A stretch of 64,000 nt of DNA from Nostoc sp. ATCC 53789 (GTDB lineage: Bacteria; Cyanobacteriota; Cyanobacteriia; Cyanobacteriales; Nostocaceae): contig NZ_CP046703.1 in the NCBI RefSeq assembly GCF_009873495.1, positions 2,294,001 to 2,358,000 of the forward strand. Reading direction: 5' to 3'. The notes below the pieces were generated by a model. The model saw only the letters and a program-made list of their open reading frames with translations. It searched no databases and was not told the DNA's origin. Position numbers and translations under genes: made by a program. Below, piece after piece: positions 59,818 to 64,000 of the stretch. The number at the start of each line of letters is the position of its first letter. The first letter of the stretch is position 1.

Positions 59818-60909
59818 ATGTCAACCAAAAACATTATTCTTTTCGTTCTATTACTGTTTATCCCAGTTTCTGTAGCAGCCCACTTTTTGGAGTGGGGAGA
59901 ATTGATAGTTTTCATTACAGCTGGATTAGCAATTCTGCCCTTAGCAGCTTGGATGGGTACAGCCACAGAAGAAATTGCTGTCGTGGTGGGGCCGTCATTG
60001 GGGGGCTTGTTAAATGCCACCTTTGGTAATGCAACAGAACTAATCATCGCCCTAGTAGCGCTGAACGCCGGGTTAATAGATGTAGTTAAAGCCAGTATCA
60101 CGGGATCGATTATCAGCAACTTACTACTGGTAATGGGTTTCTCCATGCTTTTGGGAGGACTGCGCTACAAAGAACAAACATTTCAGCCAATTGTGGCGCG
60201 GGTGAATGCTGCTTCGATGAATTTGGCAGTGATTGCCATTTTGATGCCAACGGCGATGAATTACACCTCTCAAGGAATTAGCGAAGAGACAGTGCAAAAT
60301 CTTTCTATTGCTGTTGCCGTCGTATTAATCCTGGTTTATGCTCTAACGCTGCTATTTTCGATGAAAACCCACTCTTATTTATATGATGTGGGTGTAGCGG
60401 AGACAGAAGCAGAGGAAATCCCTCATGCTAAACCAAATATGATGTTGTGGGTTGGTGTACTGCTAGTATGTACCTTGCTAGTGGCACTTGAGTCAGAAAT
60501 GCTAGTTGATTCTCTGGAAGTGGCCACATCTCAGCTAGGTTTGACGGCACTGTTTACAGGGGTAATTTTGGTTCCCATCGTCGGTAACGCGGCTGAACAC
60601 GCCACAGCAGTCACGGTGGCGATGAAAGATAAGATGGATCTTTCCCTTTCGGTAGCTGTGGGATCAAGTATGCAGATTGCCCTATTTGTCGCGCCCGTTT
60701 TGGTAATAGCTGGGCGGATATTGGGTAAACCAATGGATTTAGATTTCAAACCCTTTGAATTAGTTGCTGTGGTTGTGTCAGTGTTGATTGCAAACAGCAT
60801 TAGTTCTGATGGTAAATCCAATTGGCTCGAAGGCACTTTGTTATTAGCTGCTTATACAGTATTGGGATTCGCCTTCTACTTCCATCCAGTTATGGAAGGT
60901 ATGGGGTAG
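59818..60909 (+). CDS. Calcium/proton exchanger (CAX family)
   Basis: 363 residues from the ATG at 59818; TTG 59779 or GTG 59788 would add 10-13 hydrophilic residues, the GTG having AGGA 9 nt upstream, so the start is uncertain. Two homologous halves, each with the acidic ion-binding repeat: LLNATFGNATELIIALVAL in the first and VPIVGNAAEHATAVTVAMKD in the second. About eleven hydrophobic segments, with an acidic loop (ETEAEEIPHAKP) between the halves. CAX proteins export Ca2+ from the cytoplasm in exchange for protons. Confidence 0.94.
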   Translation: MSTKNIILFVLLLFIPVSVAAHFLEWGELIVFITAGLAILPLAAWMGTATEEIAVVVGPSLGGLLNATFGNATELIIALVALNAGLIDVVKASITGSIISNLLLVMGFSMLLGGLRYKEQTFQPIVARVNAASMNLAVIAILMPTAMNYTSQGISEETVQNLSIAVAVVLILVYALTLLFSMKTHSYLYDVGVAETEAEEIPHAKPNMMLWVGVLLVCTLLVALESEMLVDSLEVATSQLGLTALFTGVILVPIVGNAAEHATAVTVAMKDKMDLSLSVAVGSSMQIALFVAPVLVIAGRILGKPMDLDFKPFELVAVVVSVLIANSISSDGKSNWLEGTLLLAAYTVLGFAFYFHPVMEGMG

Positions 60910-60921
60910 TTTAGCAGTGCA

Positions 60922-60947
60922 TAGGCGTAGCCCGTCGTAGACATCGC
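60922..60947 (+). repeat. 26-bp repeat, intergenic copy
   Basis: TAGGCGTAGCCCGTCGTAGA then CATCGC, identical to the copy inside the Uma2 gene at 46963-46988. Lies 13 bp past the exchanger stop codon. Confidence 0.85.
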
Positions 60948-61089
60948 TCTTGATGATTTTAGATTCTTTTGGTTCATCATTCCTCCACCCGGTTTTCCCT
61001 CTTCTGCATGACACAAATCCAAAATCTGTTAATTACACGCTTTTGCCTGGGACAGGAGAAAATAAGAACATATAAGAGCGATCGCCTGT

Positions 61090-62229
61090 ATGAGCTACTG
61101 CCTTAATCCCCATTGTCCCAAGCCTGAAAATCCTCATGATGTCAAGTTTTGCCGGACTTGCGGTTCTAAGTTACTCCTCAAAGAACGTTACCGTGCTATC
61201 AAACCAATCGGACAAGGTGGTTTTGGCAGAACCTTCTTAGCTGTGGATGAAGATAAACCTTCAAAACCACGCTGTGTAATTAAGCAATTTTATCCCCAAT
61301 CCCAAGGCACTAACACTCTTGCCAAGGCCGTAGAGTTATTTAACCAAGAAGCGGTGCAGTTAGATGAATTGGGTAAACATCCCCAAATTCCCGAACTCCT
61401 GGCATATTTTACCCAAGAAGATCGCCAGTATCTTGTACAAGAATTTATTGACGGGCACAACTTAGCCCAGGAATTGGCACATAGGGGTGCTTTCAATGAA
61501 ACGCAAATCCGGCAACTATTAAATGATTTATTGTCAGTTTTACAATTTTGTCATGCTAGACACGTAATTCACCGTGATATTAAGCCAGAAAATATTATTT
61601 TACGTAGCGGTGATAGCAAACTAGTATTAGTAGATTTTGGTGCAGCTAAATCTGCCACTGGCAACGCCCTAAATCAAACTGGTACAAGTATTGGTAGCCC
61701 AGAATATGTTGCCCCTGAGCAAATGAGAGGTAGGGCTGTTTTTGCCAGCGATATTTACAGCTTGGGTGCTACCTGTATTAATTTATTAACCCAGCGATCG
61801 CCTTTCGATTCTTATGATACTAACAACGATACTTGGGTTTGGCAGAAATACTTAAAAACTCCTGTTAGTAATCATTTGAGTCACATTCTCAACAAAATGC
61901 TAGAAAGCATTCCCGTTCGGCGTTATCAAACAGTAGATGAAGTTCTTAAAGACTTAAATCCACATTCGCAAGTAGCAGCCACACCAGCCATAAAGCCAAA
62001 GCCTATCCCTCAATCACCACCCAATTCGCCACCCGCTTTTGTATCGCCATCTCCTAGTCAAATCGATCTAGAATTAGAGGAAATGAAAACTCAATTTCTG
62101 GGTGGCAACAAACCTCAAGCCAATAAAATACAACCACCAATTTCCACATCTCAGCCAACGAGTAAAAACGAAATAGATCAAGAATTAGAAGAATTAAAAG
62201 CCAAATATCTTGGTAATAATAATCCTTAA
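61090..62229 (+). CDS. Serine/threonine protein kinase with N-terminal zinc ribbon
   Basis: 379 residues. Residues 1-25 contain four Cys (SYCLNPHCPKPENPHDVKFC and RTCGSKLL), a zinc-ribbon seen in many cyanobacterial kinases. The Hanks-type kinase domain spans about residues 30-285: GQGGFGRTFLA (P-loop), CVIKQFYP (ATP Lys), HRDIKPENIIL (catalytic loop), DFGAAKS and EYVAPEQMRGRAVFASDIYSLG. Activation segment present, so it should be active. The C-terminal 70 residues are Pro-rich and contain two similar acidic units, IDLELEEMKTQFLG and IDQELEELKAKYLG, with an interaction role possible. No membrane segment. Substrate unknown. Confidence 0.94.
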   Translation: MSYCLNPHCPKPENPHDVKFCRTCGSKLLLKERYRAIKPIGQGGFGRTFLAVDEDKPSKPRCVIKQFYPQSQGTNTLAKAVELFNQEAVQLDELGKHPQIPELLAYFTQEDRQYLVQEFIDGHNLAQELAHRGAFNETQIRQLLNDLLSVLQFCHARHVIHRDIKPENIILRSGDSKLVLVDFGAAKSATGNALNQTGTSIGSPEYVAPEQMRGRAVFASDIYSLGATCINLLTQRSPFDSYDTNNDTWVWQKYLKTPVSNHLSHILNKMLESIPVRRYQTVDEVLKDLNPHSQVAATPAIKPKPIPQSPPNSPPAFVSPSPSQIDLELEEMKTQFLGGNKPQANKIQPPISTSQPTSKNEIDQELEELKAKYLGNNNP

Positions 62230-62302
62230 AATCAATAAACAGTAGAGAATTGCTATTATCCTCCTCTCTTCCTCTGCGTTCTCTGCGCCTCTGCGGTTCC
62301 TT

Positions 62303-62334
62303 AAAAAAAGTGACTCTGAAACTCAGAGCCACTT
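62303..62334 (-). terminator. Rho-independent terminator of gnd
   Basis: On the minus strand AAGTGGCTCTGA pairs with TCAGAGTCACTT around a three-base loop (one G-U pair), followed by seven T residues (A-run 62303-62309 on the plus strand). It is placed about 63 bp past the gnd stop. Confidence 0.85.
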
Positions 62335-62396
62335 CTAAATCTGTATTTTGAAACTGACTAACCTCTCACAATATTCTGATACAGATGTGCAAAAGC

Positions 62397-63827
62397 TTAC
62401 TTACCAGCTTCAGCAATAGGAACCCATTCAGTATGGAAACTTCCGGGCTTATCAAGACGCAGGTAGGTATGTGCGCCAAAGTAGTCGCGTTGTGCTTGAG
62501 TTAGATTTTGGGGCAAGCGATCGCGGCGATAGCTGTCAAAATAATCTAAGGAGGCGCTAAACGCAGGTACTGGAATTCCTACTGTTGCGGCTGTCGCAAT
62601 CACTTCCCGCCAAGCAGTCTGTCTGTCAAGAATTGTCTGCTTAAATTCGGGAGCTAACAGCAAGTTAGGCAAAGCTGGATTTTCGCTAAAAGCCTTCTTA
62701 ATCTTATTCAAAAAGCGAGCGCGAATAATACAACCACCTTTCCAAATCCGCGCCATTTCGCCCAGATCCAAATTCCAGTTATATGTTTTTGAAGCTGTGG
62801 ATAGCAACGCCATCCCTTGAGCATAAGAACAGATTTTTGAGCAATAGAGAGCATCGCGTACTTTATTGATAAAGTCCTTGGTTTGCCCGTCATACTTGCC
62901 ACTGGGGCCTGTGAGGACTTTAGATGCTGCAACCCGCTCATCTTTAATCGAAGATATAATCCGGGCATTAACTGCTGCTGTAATTGTAGGAATAGCAACT
63001 CCCAATTCCAATGCAGTTTGTACAGTCCAGCGTCCAGTTCCCTTTTGACCTGCTGCGTCAACAATCAAATCCACCAGGGGTTTATTTGTTTCTGGGTCAA
63101 TATATGGGAAGATATTCTTCGTAATCTCAATCAAAAATGAATCGAGTTCATCGGTGGTGTTCCATTCAGCAAACACATCATGTAGCTGACTGGGGTTTAA
63201 TCCAGCGACATTTTTCAGCAAGTCGTAGGCTTCAGCAATTAGCTGCATATCGCCATACTCAATGCCGTTGTGTACCATTTTGACATAGTGGCCAGAACCA
63301 CCAGGGCCAATATAGGTTACACAAGGGCCATCATCGACTTGGGCAGCAATTTTGTTGAAAATTGGTGATAGAAACTCGTAAGAGCTTGTTGTACCTCCAG
63401 GCATCAGAGATGGGCCATTTAGTGCCCCTTCTTCACCGCCACTGACACCCATACCAAGATACCGAAGCCCAGCGGGTTCTAATTCCTGAGTGCGTCGTTC
63501 CGTATCTTCAAACCAAGAGTTGCCACCGTCGATAATGATATCGCCTTCCTCTAACAAGGGTTTGAGTTGAGCAATCACCGCATCCACTGGCTTACCAGCT
63601 TGCACCATTACGAGAATTTTGCGGGGACGTTCCAATAAGGCAACGAATTCTTCTAAGGTAAAGGCGGCTTTGACGTTCCGTCCTGTAGCACGCTGCGCCA
63701 TAAACGCATCCGTTTTTTCTCGGGAGCGGTTGTAAACTGCAATTGGGAAGCCATTGCGCTCTACGTTTAGAGCGATGTTCTCACCCATAACGGCTAATCC
63801 AATCACACCAAAGCTTTGTAGTGTCAT
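62397..63827 (-). CDS. gnd: 6-phosphogluconate dehydrogenase, decarboxylating
   Basis: 476 residues, standard length. Converts 6-phosphogluconate to ribulose 5-phosphate with NADP in the oxidative pentose phosphate pathway, the main source of NADPH in darkness and in heterocysts. Motifs: FGVIGLAVMGENIALNVERNG (dinucleotide fold), ILVMVQAGKPVDAV, GGEEGALNGPSLMPGG, GGSGHYVKMVHNGIEYGDMQ with catalytic Lys, and the C-terminal QRDYFGAHTYLRLDKPG. It is convergent with the Ser/Thr kinase gene and has its own terminator. Confidence 0.98.
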   Translation of the reverse strand: MTLQSFGVIGLAVMGENIALNVERNGFPIAVYNRSREKTDAFMAQRATGRNVKAAFTLEEFVALLERPRKILVMVQAGKPVDAVIAQLKPLLEEGDIIIDGGNSWFEDTERRTQELEPAGLRYLGMGVSGGEEGALNGPSLMPGGTTSSYEFLSPIFNKIAAQVDDGPCVTYIGPGGSGHYVKMVHNGIEYGDMQLIAEAYDLLKNVAGLNPSQLHDVFAEWNTTDELDSFLIEITKNIFPYIDPETNKPLVDLIVDAAGQKGTGRWTVQTALELGVAIPTITAAVNARIISSIKDERVAASKVLTGPSGKYDGQTKDFINKVRDALYCSKICSYAQGMALLSTASKTYNWNLDLGEMARIWKGGCIIRARFLNKIKKAFSENPALPNLLLAPEFKQTILDRQTAWREVIATAATVGIPVPAFSASLDYFDSYRRDRLPQNLTQAQRDYFGAHTYLRLDKPGSFHTEWVPIAEAGK

Positions 63828-64000
63828 AAAAAATTTCTGGCTAACTCTCTTGCAGATCCTTTTACTTTAAGGGTAGTCCGATATTTTCCGTTCTCCCCTA
63901 AAGAAGACCTTAAGAGTTGAATAAAGGGCAAAAATTCACAACTAACACGGCTAATTAATTTTAAATTGTATCTAAATCAACAATTGACTGACAAAATTTG
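63828..64000. other. Upstream region of gnd to the window edge
   Basis: 173 bp without a recognisable gene; the promoter of gnd should lie here. Nothing further can be supported. Confidence 0.4.

Overview
The window reads as chromosome of a filamentous, heterocyst-forming cyanobacterium of the Nostoc type. Evidence seen directly: the octamer GCGATCGC (HIP1) is very frequent inside and between genes; there are short tandem heptamer repeats, dispersed palindromes and a MITE-like element; and the gene families are cyanobacterial (OCP N-terminal-domain carotenoid proteins, XisH/XisI, DUF3153, a DUF3536/GH57 glycoside hydrolase, zinc-ribbon serine/threonine kinase, Uma2-family nucleases). The species cannot be fixed from sequence reading alone. 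No rRNA or tRNA was recognised.

Layout. 1-5.3 kb: a stress-type set (Zn alcohol dehydrogenase running off the left edge, a decayed second copy of it, a START-like protein, a PfpI/ferritin-like fusion, DUF2267 and DUF6335-like proteins). 6.0-7.9 kb: two helical carotenoid proteins. 7.9-11.2 kb: divergent squalene-hopene cyclase and HpnB-type glycosyltransferase (hopanoids). 11.3-12.1 kb: an HNH nuclease and its partner. 12.2-19.7 kb: ArsR regulator diverging from thioredoxin, followed by a same-strand run of redox and detoxification genes (SDR, old yellow enzyme, nitroreductase, MFS exporter, SDR-like, methyltransferase). 19.8-23.8 kb: methyltransferase, glutathione transferase, acyltransferase, MoaD-like carrier, with repeat-rich gaps. 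23.9-31 kb: Uma2 genes, a TPR protein, acetyl-CoA synthetase, a restriction-endonuclease-like gene, two unknown genes and a RelE toxin relic. 31.3-48.6 kb: mostly housekeeping (WD40 protein, TerC, ndk, speA, sugar nucleotidyltransferase, scpA, AI-2E permease, pdxH, azoR/hxlR, DUF3153, argB, pentapeptide protein, Uma2, xisI/xisH, aroK). 48.8-49.9 kb: a 12-repeat CRISPR array with its leader and no cas genes in the window. 50-64 kb: 2OG-Fe(II) oxygenase, Omp85 protein, DUF4870, GT14-like glycosyltransferase, Gfo/Idh dehydrogenase, HNH nuclease, a tandemly duplicated gene tail, GH57, Ca2+/H+ exchanger, Ser/Thr kinase and gnd.

How the genes fit together: shc/hpnB supply hopanoids; ArsR/trx and the downstream enzymes look like a reactive-electrophile or xenobiotic response; azoR/hxlR is a second, smaller example with clear operator-like palindromes. 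Central metabolism is represented by acs, gnd, ndk, argB, speA, aroK and pdxH.

The most unusual theme is repeat DNA entering genes: in-frame insertions in hpnB and a Uma2 gene, a repeat-derived C-terminal tail on HxlR, and a 21-bp tandem array in frame with the MFS transporter. Other items worth attention are a second, diverged aroK tail on the far side of xisHI, a 178-bp tandem duplication at 56.2-56.6 kb with codon-like divergence, a 37-bp direct repeat with two possible micro-proteins at 22.1-22.3 kb, and the orphan CRISPR array. I did not find a clearly new multi-gene system; the best candidates are reported as separate findings.
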